Source: an uncultured Eisenbergiella sp. (GTDB lineage Bacteria; Bacillota; Clostridia; Lachnospirales; Lachnospiraceae). Taken from it: a DNA stretch of 64,000 nucleotides. Position numbers and translations under genes: made by a program. Of this stretch, positions 18,630 to 27,812 are shown piece after piece. The notes under the pieces were generated by a model that was not told where the DNA came from, did no database searches, and worked only from the letters and a program-made list of their open reading frames with translations. The DNA lies in contig CANQFM010000004.1 of the NCBI GenBank assembly GCA_947598825.1, forward strand, positions 49,765-113,764. Reading direction: 5' to 3'. Positions within the stretch are counted from its first letter, which is position 1. Every line of letters starts with the position of its first letter.

Positions 18630-20030
18630 TCAATTTGATCCCGTTTCGCCCTCCGCCGTTTTCGCCAGCCGCCCCAGCTTTTTTAAAAACATCGCCAGAA
18701 ACGGCAGGGCGGCCAACAGCGTACACAGATCCGCAAAGGGCTGGGCGAGCTGCACGCCCCGGATGCCCCAGACAGCCGGCAGCGCCCAGATCAGGGGCAA
18801 AAAGAACACCCCCTGCCGGCACAGCGCCAGAAAGGTGGCGCTTCCCGAATGGCCCGTGCTTTGCAGCGCCATATTGGTGGTGGTCGTAATGCCAAACAGC
18901 GGCATGATCAGGCATTGGGCCCGCAGCGCATAAGCGCCGATCGCAATGACCTGCGCATCATCCCTCCGAAACGCCGCCAGCACATGCGGCGCCAGCGCAT
19001 AGATCACAAGCCCCAGAACCAGCATCACCACGGTCCCTACCGTCAATGTGAAACGGATCGCCTCGCGGACGCGGCCGTATTTCTTCGCGCCGTAATTAAA
19101 GGCAGCCACCGGCTGAAAACCCTGTCCAAAGCCCAGCATGGCGGAAAACATAAAGAACATGATCCTTCCCACGATGCTCATAGCCGCTACCGCCGCATCC
19201 CCATAGACTGCGGCGTTGACGTTCAGCGCCACGCTGGCGATACTCGCCAGCCCCTGACGGCACAAAGACGGCAGCCCCCGCCATACGATATCGGCATATA
19301 CGCCTATCTTACGGGAAACCCTGGTGATCTGCAGCCGTACGTCGCTCTTCCCCCGCAAAAACAGCGTCAGCAGGATGATGAAGCTGACGGTCTGGCTAAG
19401 CGCCGTCGCGATGGCCGCCCCGGCCGTACCGAGCCCCAGGGCGAAAATAAACAGCGGATCCAGGGCGATATTCAAAAGGCCGCCCGTGGTAATGCCGAGC
19501 ATCCCCAGCATCGCCTTGCCTTCCTGTCGGAAAATATTGTTCATGACAAAAGAGGCGCACATGATGGGCGCGGCCAGCAGAATATACCGGCCATAGGCCC
19601 TGGCGTAAGGCAGGATCGTTTCCGTGGCCCCCAGGGAGCGCATCAGCGGATTCAGAAAGGCCGAACCGAAAACCGCGAGCAGAAAGCCCAGCACCAGCGC
19701 CAGAAAAAAGCCGGTGCTGGCCGCGCAGGTAGCCTCCTCCTGCTCTTTCGCCCCCAAATGCAGCGATACCAGAGTGCCGGCGCCCATGCCCAAAGTAAAG
19801 CCGATGGCCTGTATGATAGCCATGACAGAAAACACGATGCCCACGGCTCCCGCCGCGCTGGTGCCCAGTTGGGATACGAAAAAGGTATCGGCCATATTAT
19901 AGACTGAGGAGATCAGCATACTGATGATCGTCGGCACCGCCAGACCGGTCACCAGCCGGGGGACCGGCGTCTGCGTCATTTTCCTGTAATGCGCTGCCCT
20001 GCGCGCTTCCTCCTGTATTTGCTGCGCCAT
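18630..20030 (-). CDS. MATE family efflux transporter
   Basis: 466 aa with about twelve membrane helices in two pseudo-symmetric halves. Family motifs include PTIISMLISSVYNMADTFFV in helix 1 and GTAGAAIATALSQTVSF in the first half, with GFGQGFQPVAAFNYGAKKYG opening the second half. It is of the DinF/NorM-like subgroup common in Clostridia. It is expected to export cationic drugs or metabolites using a sodium or proton gradient; the substrate is unknown. The start follows AAGGAGG. It lies 10 bases before the pseudouridine synthase gene and is read in the same direction, so it may lead that operon. Confidence 0.93.
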   Translation of the reverse strand: MAQQIQEEARRAAHYRKMTQTPVPRLVTGLAVPTIISMLISSVYNMADTFFVSQLGTSAAGAVGIVFSVMAIIQAIGFTLGMGAGTLVSLHLGAKEQEEATCAASTGFFLALVLGFLLAVFGSAFLNPLMRSLGATETILPYARAYGRYILLAAPIMCASFVMNNIFRQEGKAMLGMLGITTGGLLNIALDPLFIFALGLGTAGAAIATALSQTVSFIILLTLFLRGKSDVRLQITRVSRKIGVYADIVWRGLPSLCRQGLASIASVALNVNAAVYGDAAVAAMSIVGRIMFFMFSAMLGFGQGFQPVAAFNYGAKKYGRVREAIRFTLTVGTVVMLVLGLVIYALAPHVLAAFRRDDAQVIAIGAYALRAQCLIMPLFGITTTTNMALQSTGHSGSATFLALCRQGVFFLPLIWALPAVWGIRGVQLAQPFADLCTLLAALPFLAMFLKKLGRLAKTAEGETGSN

Positions 20031-20191
20031 CCGTCCCGTCCTCCTTGACCGCCGTTTTCGATTATTTTATCACAGGTGCTTATCCTTTGTCATCCCCGTT
20101 CGGGGAAATTCCTCCCTTAAGCGACCGTTTTGCGGAAACGATTGCGGGACAGGCCAGTTTATGATACAACGGATAAAAGGAGGTATCCATC

Positions 20192-20704
20192 ATGATCCAT
20201 TTATATACGGGAAACGGCAAGGGAAAGACCAGCGCTGCCATCGGCCTGGCCGTGCGGGCCGCCGGCCGGGGGCAAAGGATCTGTTTTTCCCAATTCATGA
20301 AGGGAAGCGACAGCGGAGAGCTGTACGCCATGCGCTGCCTGCCTCAGATCGAAATCCTGCGGAGCGAAAAGGATTACGGCTTTTACTCTTCCATGAGCGA
20401 ACAGGATAAAAAGGAACTGACAGAAGTGCATAACCGGATCCTGCGCGCCCTGCTGCTGGCCGCTCAGGAGGGCCGCTGTCAGGTGATCGTGCTGGACGAG
20501 ATCACTTACCCGGTCAACTGGGGGCTGCTGGACCTTTCGCTGCTTAAAAAGCTTCTCTCCTTTGCCGACCGAATAGAAATCGTACTCACCGGCCGCGATC
20601 CCGCAGATTTTCTGACGGAGTGCGCCGATTATCTCACAGAAATGCAGAACCGGCGCCACCCTTACGAAAAGGGGACGCCGGCCCGAATCAGTATTGAATT
20701 TTAA
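20192..20704 (+). CDS. cobO: cob(I)yrinic acid a,c-diamide adenosyltransferase (CobO/BtuR type)
   Basis: 170 aa, the only convincing plus-strand gene. The P-loop is GNGKGKTSAAIG at residues 7-18, followed by QFMKGSDSGELYAM and IVLDEITYPVNWGLL, typical of CobO/BtuR enzymes that transfer adenosyl from ATP to the corrinoid cobalt. A strong ribosome site (AAAGGAGG) precedes the ATG. No cobalamin riboswitch was recognised upstream. It is divergent from the MATE gene and convergent with the ABC permease gene, ending five bases from it. It may serve corrinoid salvage; no other B12 gene is in the window. Confidence 0.93.
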   Translation: MIHLYTGNGKGKTSAAIGLAVRAAGRGQRICFSQFMKGSDSGELYAMRCLPQIEILRSEKDYGFYSSMSEQDKKELTEVHNRILRALLLAAQEGRCQVIVLDEITYPVNWGLLDLSLLKKLLSFADRIEIVLTGRDPADFLTECADYLTEMQNRRHPYEKGTPARISIEF

Positions 20705-20708
20705 TTTT

Positions 20709-21833
20709 TTACGCATCCCTGCGGTTCCAGTCACGCCCTATCTGCAGGATGCACCAGAGGATCGTGCCTCCTGCCAGCGCTATGCGCAGGCCATGGCTTA
20801 AGAACGCATACCCTCCCATACCGGAACTGGCCGCCGTCACCATCAGATAAAACGGACTGCACATTCCCACCGCGATGCAGACGATCCGGAAAGGAAAGAA
20901 GGGAAGGATCCTGGAAACGACCGTCACCAGGGCGATCCCGCCTAAAAGACAGGTAAGCGCGCCCAGAAGGGCCACAAAGGACCGCCTGTATTTCGCAGAG
21001 AAAAACAGCGTCAGCACACACATGAGCAGGATCCCCAGCGCGCCCCAGGCAAAATTGATCAGATACGCTTCTCCCATGCAAAGCCCTGCGCCATTCTCCC
21101 CCGCCCAGCCGCACAGCCAGGCGGAAGCCTTCAGCCCGTCGGTTCCGTAGATGCAGAGGAAGGAAAACAACAAAAGCCCGTCGGCCACAAGATACAGGGT
21201 TTCCGAAAACACAGCCGCCGCCAGGAGCTTGGCCGTTACCGTCCTCTGTCCGCCGCCCAACGAAGTCCGCAGCACCGGCGCCGTCAGACATTGGTATTCC
21301 TCCGAAAAAACCGGCGCCAGGGCGATGCCAAGGATTCCCAGCAAAAGCAGGTTCATGGAAAACTGCGTCTCAAAGAGGGTATTCATCCCTTCCATATAAC
21401 AAAAATAGGGCTGTGTCTGCTTTAGCTGGTCCGAGAACCTCTCCAGGTATTCCCTGTCCAGAAACACAGCGCTTCCGCCGTTTTCCCTTTGCTTATAATC
21501 GGTCAGCGCTTCCGTGGCATAACGGCTCACCCAGTTGCCGCCTCTGGGGGAATCGCGGTCATCGGTTTCGTTTACCGCGATCCCGTAGGTGTCCAGGATC
21601 CGGTACAGCTTTTCCAGGGTCAGCGTCCCCTCCCACTGACGCGCGATCTCCCGGTTCTTCCGGATCGCTTCCAGGCCGTGGCTGCGCACGCCGTCCACAA
21701 CGATGTCCGCTTCCGCCACCGTTCCCCCCCAGACCCAAAAGCACATAAATCCGGCCAGCGCCGCCAGCCAGAGCCACTGTAGGCGCCGACGCAAAATCTT
21801 TTGCAGTTCTGCCCAAAAAAGTTTGTCTGTCAT
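20709..21833 (-). CDS. ABC-2-like membrane permease subunit
   Basis: 374 aa. One helix near the N-terminus (LWLAALAGFMCFWVWGG) is followed by an extracytoplasmic domain of roughly 130 residues and then about five or six helices, the topology of ABC-2 type exporter permeases. There is no strong sequence motif, so the assignment rests on topology and context: its start overlaps the ATPase stop codon by four bases (ATGA). It is the last gene of the sigma factor/membrane protein/ATPase operon. Substrate unknown; a lipid or peptide antibiotic exporter is possible. Confidence 0.75.
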   Translation of the reverse strand: MTDKLFWAELQKILRRRLQWLWLAALAGFMCFWVWGGTVAEADIVVDGVRSHGLEAIRKNREIARQWEGTLTLEKLYRILDTYGIAVNETDDRDSPRGGNWVSRYATEALTDYKQRENGGSAVFLDREYLERFSDQLKQTQPYFCYMEGMNTLFETQFSMNLLLLGILGIALAPVFSEEYQCLTAPVLRTSLGGGQRTVTAKLLAAAVFSETLYLVADGLLLFSFLCIYGTDGLKASAWLCGWAGENGAGLCMGEAYLINFAWGALGILLMCVLTLFFSAKYRRSFVALLGALTCLLGGIALVTVVSRILPFFPFRIVCIAVGMCSPFYLMVTAASSGMGGYAFLSHGLRIALAGGTILWCILQIGRDWNRRDA

Positions 21834-22720
21834 CTCGTTTCCCCCATTTGCCCTGCATGTTCCGTCTGCCAGAACAGATACGCATCTTCCAGATTGGGCG
21901 CGGCTAAAACGCTGTCCTGGGTCGGTCTTTCCCCTGAAACGATCCGCAGCTTAAGCCGCCCTTCTTCATGGCGGATATTGCTTATCGGATACTGCGCCAT
22001 CAATCGCTCTGCCAAAGTCCCCTCCGCCGGACATTCCCATACCTTCCCGATGGCAAGGGACAACATCTGCTGTGGACTTCCCGCCGCCGACAATCTGCCT
22101 CCTTTCATTAACAGGATCTCATCCGCGACCGATTCCACATCCTGCACGATATGCGTGGACAGCAAAATGATCCGTTCCCGGCCCATGGCGCTGATGATAT
22201 TTCGGAAGCGGATCCGTTCTTTTGGATCCAGCCCGGAAGTGGGTTCATCCAGAACCAGCACCCTGGGATCGTTCAGGATCGCCTGACCGAGGCCAAGCCT
22301 TCTGAGCATACCGCCGGAAAAGGTTTTCAGTTTCTTTTTGCGCGCTTCGCCAAGTCCCGTCAGCTCCCAGATCTCCTCCAGTTTCGTTTCCAGGATACTG
22401 GCGGGCAGCGCCTTTAGCTGCGCCAGATAGCGCAGATATTTTTCCGCCGTAAAATCAGGATAATAGCCGAAATCCTGCGGCAAATACCCCAATATCCGCC
22501 GGTATCCCGCGCCCAGACGCAAAACCGGTTCCCCGCAAAACGTAACGCTTCCGGACTGTGGCGTCAACAGGGCGCAGATCAGCCGCATCAGGGTCGTTTT
22601 GCCGGCGCCGTTGGCCCCCAGCAGCCCATAAACGCCTTCCGTCATCCTGCAACTCGCCTGATCCACCGCGATCTTTTCGCCAAAACGCTTTGTAACCTCC
22701 TCCAGTCTCAATTCCAGCAT
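21830..22720 (-). CDS. ABC transporter ATP-binding protein
   Basis: 296 aa. Walker A is GLLGANGAGKTTLMRL (residues about 33-48), the Q-loop is in GYLPQDFGYYPDF, the signature is TFSGGMLRRLGLGQ, and Walker B is VLVLDEPTSGLDPKER. All catalytic parts are intact. The C-terminal 70 residues form the accessory region typical of ABC-2 exporters of the CcmA/YxlF type. The start at 22720 follows GGAGGGAGAAGG and overlaps the end of the upstream membrane-protein gene. It forms a transporter with the permease encoded downstream. Confidence 0.95.
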   Translation of the reverse strand: MLELRLEEVTKRFGEKIAVDQASCRMTEGVYGLLGANGAGKTTLMRLICALLTPQSGSVTFCGEPVLRLGAGYRRILGYLPQDFGYYPDFTAEKYLRYLAQLKALPASILETKLEEIWELTGLGEARKKKLKTFSGGMLRRLGLGQAILNDPRVLVLDEPTSGLDPKERIRFRNIISAMGRERIILLSTHIVQDVESVADEILLMKGGRLSAAGSPQQMLSLAIGKVWECPAEGTLAERLMAQYPISNIRHEEGRLKLRIVSGERPTQDSVLAAPNLEDAYLFWQTEHAGQMGETR

Positions 22721-23472
22721 ACGCCTTCTCCCTCCATTTTTCCGTATAAAGCCATCAGTTGAGATACAAAGCATACGGCCGCCGCAAAAAACAGCCCGAC
22801 CCAGACAGGCAGCCAGGTCAGCGCATATATCCAGGGGAAGGCTGTCTGGATCCCGACACAGGCCCCCAAAAATACGGCCGTTCCCAACCATGCCAAAAGG
22901 CCGCCCCGCTTTCCATGTCCAAAGAGAAACAGAAACGCCGCGTGGGAAAAAAAGAACGGCGTCAGCACATAGACCGCAAACGGGAAAAAACCGAAGCCCC
23001 ATGCCCTGGCCCGAAAGGCGGAAAACGTAAGCAACGCCAGCGCATCTGCGCCCGCGATACAACAGACCCGCAGCAGCCAAAGCTGCGTCAGGTTCAAAAA
23101 GCAGCTTTGCTCGATCTCCATCGTCCTGCAGGAAAAATGACGTTCCAGCTCCCGGATCAGCAAAAGCCCTGCTGCCGACACGCAGACGGTCAGCGCCGGA
23201 AAGATCTGCCAGCCGCTGATCGCCGTATACCGTTTCAGCAGAAATTCCACAAACGGCAGGCCTCCGAACGCCAGAAGCTGGGAGGCCCAGAGCCACCAGG
23301 GCACAAAGGAAAACTGGATCCATAAAAGCTGTCCCCAACCCGGCTGGGGAAACCCCTTTCTTCGGGCAACGTCCCGCGCCAGGTTTTTCAGGACGCGCTC
23401 CTTTAGGCCGGGATCGATGTCCATCGCAAGGCCCGTTTCCCGAATTTTCTCTAAAAGATACCGATCCTCCAT
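22708..23472 (-). CDS. membrane protein, candidate anti-sigma factor
   Basis: 254 aa. A hydrophilic N-terminus of about 50 residues (MEDRYLLEKIRETGLAMDID...) precedes about six hydrophobic segments. The gene starts six bases after the ECF sigma factor stop, behind GGGAGGTG, and its 3' end overlaps the ATPase gene. Position directly after an ECF sigma gene, plus a cytosolic N-terminus and membrane body, fits an anti-sigma factor or sensor, but no anti-sigma domain (for example a zinc-binding HxxxCxxC) is visible. It could equally be an accessory subunit of the ABC exporter. Confidence 0.6.
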   Translation of the reverse strand: MEDRYLLEKIRETGLAMDIDPGLKERVLKNLARDVARRKGFPQPGWGQLLWIQFSFVPWWLWASQLLAFGGLPFVEFLLKRYTAISGWQIFPALTVCVSAAGLLLIRELERHFSCRTMEIEQSCFLNLTQLWLLRVCCIAGADALALLTFSAFRARAWGFGFFPFAVYVLTPFFFSHAAFLFLFGHGKRGGLLAWLGTAVFLGACVGIQTAFPWIYALTWLPVWVGLFFAAAVCFVSQLMALYGKMEGEGVCWN

Positions 23473-23477
23473 TTTCT

Positions 23478-24023
23478 TCACCTCCCGTTCTCTCTTTCTC
23501 CCAGAAGCCCCCGCAGTTTTTTACAGCCCTGCATGACCCTGGATTTTGCCGTGGCTGCCGACACGCCGGTCATCTTCCCGATCTCATGATACCGGAAGGA
23601 ATACATATAGCGCAGCACCACCGCTTCCCGCTGAAAATCCGGCAGACACAGGAGCGCATCCTGCAGCATGAGCCGCGTTTCCGACCTTTCCTGCGGCAGT
23701 TCTCCTTCCGCATCCAGGGAAAAAACCGTTCCCGCCCCATCGGGGAAAGGTTCCTCTTTCCGTCGGCTCTTTTCCCTCCAGTGATCCCTGCATACGTTCC
23801 TTGCGATGGCAAACAGGAAGCCTTTCAGATTTCCCGTCCGGACAGTCTCCACATAACAAAAAAAGCGCAGAAAGGTATCCTGGGTCAGATCGGCGGCCGT
23901 TTCTGCCTCCCCCGTCTGGAAACGGCAAAACCGGTAAACGTCGTCATAATACCGGGCCGCGATCTCGTTCAAATATTGAGTTTGTCCCTGTTTTGCCAAA
24001 CGCAGCAGATGCGCGTCCTTCAT
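23478..24023 (-). CDS. ECF-type RNA polymerase sigma factor
   Basis: 181 aa. Region 2 (residues about 25-90) contains YDDVYRFCRFQTGEAETAAD and DLTQDTFLRFF with the -10 recognition helix; region 4 (about 125-175) contains LPDFQREAVVLRYMYSFRYH and a helix-turn-helix ending GVSAATAKSRVMQGCKKLRG. It has no long N-terminal or C-terminal extension. It leads an operon with a membrane protein and an ABC exporter, the arrangement of B. subtilis sigY-yxl-like loci, so it probably activates that exporter in response to an envelope signal. A self-promoter could not be identified with confidence. Confidence 0.93.
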   Translation of the reverse strand: MKDAHLLRLAKQGQTQYLNEIAARYYDDVYRFCRFQTGEAETAADLTQDTFLRFFCYVETVRTGNLKGFLFAIARNVCRDHWREKSRRKEEPFPDGAGTVFSLDAEGELPQERSETRLMLQDALLCLPDFQREAVVLRYMYSFRYHEIGKMTGVSAATAKSRVMQGCKKLRGLLGERENGR

Positions 24024-24110
24024 CCGACGTTCCTTTCCTTCCTTTGCTTCCTTTTACCTTATAAGACTATTTCCCGCCCTAAAAAGATTTAAAAAGAAAA
24101 AATTTTTTAT

Positions 24111-24148
24111 AAAAAAACAGGCCGCGCCGCTTTTTTCAGCACAGCCTG
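24111..24148 (-). terminator. strong Rho-independent terminator after threonine aldolase
   Basis: On the minus strand a 12-bp stem (with three G-U pairs), CAGGCTGTGCTG with CGGCGCGGCCTG, encloses an A-rich 7-base loop and is followed by seven T residues. It lies 33 bases past the aldolase stop codon and before the ECF sigma gene, so the sigma operon needs its own promoter. Confidence 0.85.
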
Positions 24149-24180
24149 CTCCCCTTACGTTTCTCAGCGCCGGAACGTTC

Positions 24181-25209
24181 CTATTCTTTTAACAGCCGCG
24201 CAAGCGCCGCAAGATCCTCCTCCCGCGTCGCCCAGCTCGTGGCAAACCGCGCTATAGCGCCGCCGTCCGGGCGTTCCTGCCAGACCTCATAGCTTACCTT
24301 TCCCTCCAGCCTGTCCCTCATGGCCCGGTCCAGGATCACGAACTGCTGGTTGGTCGGGGAATCAATCCACAGCGGACAGCCGTTTTGTCTCAGGATCTCT
24401 TTCAGCCTGCGGGCCATGGCGACAGCGTGCCGGGAGATCTCCAGATACAGCCCGTCCGTAAACAGCACGTCGAACTGCAGCCCCAGCAGACGGCCCTTGG
24501 CCAGCACCGCGCCCTGCTGCTTCATCAGCGTAAAAAAGCCCTTCGGCCCGCCTTTGGGAAAGACCACGGCCTCTCCGAACAGCGCGCCCACCTTTGTCCC
24601 GCCGATATAAAAGGCGTCGCAGAGGGAGGCGATATCCTGCAGCGTCAGATCCGCCCTGTCGGCAGCCAGCCCATAGCCCAGCCGCGCGCCATCCAGAAAC
24701 AGTGGCAAACGATAAGACCGGCAGACTTCCCTGATCCGGGTCAGTTCTTCTTTGCGATATAGCGTCCCGTACTCCGTAGGATGGGAAAGATACACCATGC
24801 CGGGCTGTACCATATGGGCGCTGCTGGGATCCCGAAAAAAAGCCTCCAGATACAGGGAAAGTTCCTCCGCCTGCAGCTTTCCGTCCCGCTGAGGCAGCGT
24901 CAGCACCTTATGGCCGCAGGCTTCCACCGCCCCCGCCTCATGGACGTTGATGTGGCCGCTTTCCGCCGCGATCACTCCCTCAAAGGGCCTCAGATATCCT
25001 TTGATCACGGCAGCGTTGGTCTGCGTCCCGCCCATCAGGAAAAAGACCTCCGCCTGCGGGCAGCCGCAGGCCTGGCGGATCTTCTCTTTGGCCCTGTCGC
25101 AATAAGAATCCTCGCCGTAGCCGAAGCTTTGTTCCAGATTCGTTTCCAAAAGCCTCTGCAGGACCGCCGGATGGGCGCCCTCCATATAGTCGCAGTTAAA
25201 ATACAGCAT
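24181..25209 (-). CDS. low-specificity threonine aldolase (beta-eliminating lyase family)
   Basis: 342 aa PLP enzyme. The PLP lysine is in YIGGTKVGALFGEAVVF; other landmarks are FFLMGGTQTNAAVIKGYL, SGHINVHEAGAVEACGHK and LFLDGARLGYGLA (the DGAR segment that binds the cofactor). It cleaves threonine or allo-threonine to glycine and acetaldehyde. Its ribosome site (GGAGG) lies inside the last codons of the histidine kinase gene one base upstream, so it is translationally linked to the two-component system, an unusual partner. Confidence 0.92.
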   Translation of the reverse strand: MLYFNCDYMEGAHPAVLQRLLETNLEQSFGYGEDSYCDRAKEKIRQACGCPQAEVFFLMGGTQTNAAVIKGYLRPFEGVIAAESGHINVHEAGAVEACGHKVLTLPQRDGKLQAEELSLYLEAFFRDPSSAHMVQPGMVYLSHPTEYGTLYRKEELTRIREVCRSYRLPLFLDGARLGYGLAADRADLTLQDIASLCDAFYIGGTKVGALFGEAVVFPKGGPKGFFTLMKQQGAVLAKGRLLGLQFDVLFTDGLYLEISRHAVAMARRLKEILRQNGCPLWIDSPTNQQFVILDRAMRDRLEGKVSYEVWQERPDGGAIARFATSWATREEDLAALARLLKE

Positions 25210-25210
25210 T

Positions 25211-27787
25211 TCATTCCTCCATCGTAGGGAAGGTCAGCAGCACCTTAAACAGATCCCCGTCCAGATAGATCTCAAATCTTCCCTTCTGCAGCTCCGTCAG
25301 ATTCCTGGCAATGGACAGTCCCAGGCCGCTGCCTTCCGTACTGCGGGAGATATCCCCCCGGATAAAGCGCTCCGTCAGTTCCTCCGCCCGGATATTGAGG
25401 GCCTGGGCCGAGATGTTTTTCATGGAAAACACGGCGTACTGCCGGCCGTCCTCCAGGATGGTGCGGATCTCCAGATAGACCCGGGTGCCCTCCAGGGCGT
25501 ATTTGCAGGCGTTGGAAAACAGATTCTCCACCACCCGCCAGATACGCCGGGAATCCGCTTCGATAAATACCGGCTGATCGGGCATATTCCGCACGATCTC
25601 CAGACAGCGCTCCTTGAACTTGTCAGAAAACTCGCCGCAGGTCTGGTTCACCAGCTCGGCGAAATTGATGCGCTCCATCTGCAGAGAAATGTTGCCGGAG
25701 CTGATCTTGGAGGCCTCCACCAGATCGTCCGTCAACTGTTTCAGCCGCTGGGATTTGCTGTCCAGCACCTCGATATAGCCCCGGACCCGTTCGTCCTCGA
25801 TCTTTTCCCGCTTGAGCAAATTGACAAAATTGATGATCGACGTCAGAGGCGTCTTGATATCGTGGGAAACGTTGGTGATCAGATCCGCCTTGAGCCTTTC
25901 GTCCTTCATGCTGGTCTCCACCGCCGTTTTGATGCCGTCGCCGATCCCGTTGACCGCGTCCGCCAGATCCCGGTTCTCCCCGTGCATCCTCCGCGCGTCC
26001 ACTTTTTTGTCAAAGCTGCCTCCCCCGATCTGCTTCGTCGTCTCGACGATCTCCCAGAGGGATTTCTTCTCCTGATAAAGCACCAGGATCGAAATCACGT
26101 CAAAGATCGCGGCCAGCAGGATGCCGGTCACGCCGCAGCCGCCCAAAATCAGGTTGAGGGCCAGCAAAATGACAAAGGGGACCAGCGTCCGCACCAGAAT
26201 GTGGCTGTGATCATAGAGGGAGAAAAAGCTCTTTTTCAGCCAGAGCAAAAGCCGCCTGAACAGGGAATTTTTCCACAGCGTATGCGCCTTGCCCCGGCGG
26301 ATAAAGCTCAGATAGAAAAACAGCGCCACATAATCCAGCGCAAAGGCAAAGATCCCCGCAAGGACAGGAAGCCAATAGCTGTGCAGCGCGTCCTCCCAGG
26401 TGGAAACGCAGAGGGAATACCCCAGATACCCGGCCGCCGCAAAGGCCGCCATCGCCGCCAGTCCCAGCGCCAAAAACGGCTCCGTAGGGATCCTGTCGGC
26501 CCTGGAGAGCCGGATCGTATAGTCGCGCTCCGAATCCTGCACCCTCCCCTCATAGCGGGTCAGGTGTGCCAAAAGGAGGAAGGACAGCAGCAAAAAGAGC
26601 ACCAGCGCCCCCGCCAGGTAAAAATAATAGGGGATCAGGCGTCCGTAAGCTTCCTTCGCCGTCCAGAAGCCGTCCCGGACTGGATAAGACGTGTTGACCG
26701 CCACCCAGAGCCGGGTATTGTCGCCAAACACATACCGGTAGCTGTCCACCGCCGCTTTCATCTGCTCCGCGCTGATGCGGGTGTTGGTAATGATCTCGGA
26801 ACGGTCGGCGTTGAAATAAATGTATTTCCCGTAACCGGCAAACTGCTGGGTGATCTCATCGATCTTCTTATTTTTGAAATTGCCCTCCACATTGGTAAAA
26901 TAGCAGTTTTCCCCGTTGACCGGCATCCGGTAGCAAAAGCGAAGGTTCGTGCCCGAGGAAACATAGCGGCTCCGGTTCTCGGAATATTCCCGGAAATTGT
27001 AAAACAGATCCTTGGAAGTATCCCGCAGGTCATCCCGCAGTTGTATATACTCTTCCACGCTGTCCGCATATTCCGCCAGATCCTTCCCCTGCGCCGACAG
27101 ATAACGGGGCACCAGCACATGCAGCTCCAGGACGTCCTCTTCTTCCACATATTTACCCAGTTCTCCCGCCATGCGCATATATTCTTCCAGGCTGGAAGGC
27201 AGCTCCTCGATCATGCGCATGGACAACGTCTGTTCCTCCTGGGCGGCCCCGGACTTTTGGGAAACGGACCAGGTAGTATCCCCGATCACCCTGTCCGTGA
27301 TCAGTTCATTTTGCAGCGCAAAAGGATTGCTCCCGGAAGAAAAAAACGCATCCAGTTCCTTCTGTGTGCCGAATACGCTCTCCGTCACAAACCCGAAATT
27401 GCCCCATTTGATCAAATCGTCCAACAGATACGGGGCGGAAATATCGATCTCCGGGAATTCCTCGTCGCGGTGCGCATACTGGGCAATATCGATCTCCTTC
27501 GCGCCGTTGTAGGAACCATCCGTCTCCAGTTGGCTCATAATGACCACCATCCGGGTGAGCCCGTTTAATTCCTCCTCCAGCATTTCATTAAAAAGGACGG
27601 AGTTCTCAAAGCTGTCCCCGTTTCCCACAGCGATATTCTGCCGGTAAACCTTTCCGTTTGTTTCCACCGTGATCGTGGAATTACACGCCAGCACCATAAA
27701 AATGACCGCCGCTACGGCCACGAAAAGCCGCCGCAAAAGCGTCCAGAAGGTGCGTTTCCCTTTTCCCATGACCGGTCTTTTCTTCAC
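25211..27787 (-). CDS. sensor histidine kinase with large extracytoplasmic and multi-helix sensor region
   Basis: 858 aa. One N-terminal helix (FVAVAAVIFMVLACNST), an extracytoplasmic domain of about 350 residues, then about six or seven helices (residues about 390-580), a HAMP-like linker, HisKA with the phospho-histidine in NVSHDIKTPLTSIINFV (near residue 640) and HATPase_c with N box ENLFSNACKYA and G box STEGSGLGLSIARN. The GTG at 27787 is taken as start because GGGGGAA lies at good spacing; an ATG 18 bases later has a weaker site. It sits 25 bases after the response regulator gene. The signal is unknown; the multi-helix sensor resembles kinases that sense envelope stress. Confidence 0.92.
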   Translation of the reverse strand: MKKRPVMGKGKRTFWTLLRRLFVAVAAVIFMVLACNSTITVETNGKVYRQNIAVGNGDSFENSVLFNEMLEEELNGLTRMVVIMSQLETDGSYNGAKEIDIAQYAHRDEEFPEIDISAPYLLDDLIKWGNFGFVTESVFGTQKELDAFFSSGSNPFALQNELITDRVIGDTTWSVSQKSGAAQEEQTLSMRMIEELPSSLEEYMRMAGELGKYVEEEDVLELHVLVPRYLSAQGKDLAEYADSVEEYIQLRDDLRDTSKDLFYNFREYSENRSRYVSSGTNLRFCYRMPVNGENCYFTNVEGNFKNKKIDEITQQFAGYGKYIYFNADRSEIITNTRISAEQMKAAVDSYRYVFGDNTRLWVAVNTSYPVRDGFWTAKEAYGRLIPYYFYLAGALVLFLLLSFLLLAHLTRYEGRVQDSERDYTIRLSRADRIPTEPFLALGLAAMAAFAAAGYLGYSLCVSTWEDALHSYWLPVLAGIFAFALDYVALFFYLSFIRRGKAHTLWKNSLFRRLLLWLKKSFFSLYDHSHILVRTLVPFVILLALNLILGGCGVTGILLAAIFDVISILVLYQEKKSLWEIVETTKQIGGGSFDKKVDARRMHGENRDLADAVNGIGDGIKTAVETSMKDERLKADLITNVSHDIKTPLTSIINFVNLLKREKIEDERVRGYIEVLDSKSQRLKQLTDDLVEASKISSGNISLQMERINFAELVNQTCGEFSDKFKERCLEIVRNMPDQPVFIEADSRRIWRVVENLFSNACKYALEGTRVYLEIRTILEDGRQYAVFSMKNISAQALNIRAEELTERFIRGDISRSTEGSGLGLSIARNLTELQKGRFEIYLDGDLFKVLLTFPTMEE

Positions 27788-27812
27788 GTCGCATTTCCCC
27801 CGTCATCACACG

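Noticed and set aside
20031..20191. Cobalamin riboswitch upstream of the adenosyltransferase gene
   Set aside because: Only about 160 bases are available and no B12-box-like sequence or long structured leader was seen; a CCCCGTTCGGGG hairpin is too small.
22721..23338. Long in-frame extension of the ABC ATPase towards the sigma operon
   Set aside because: It overlaps the membrane-protein gene in another frame, and the conserved ATPase start has its own GGAGGGAG site.
25862..27568. Plus-strand open frame of 568 codons opposite the histidine kinase
   Set aside because: Shadow of the kinase gene with low-complexity composition rich in Q, R and H.
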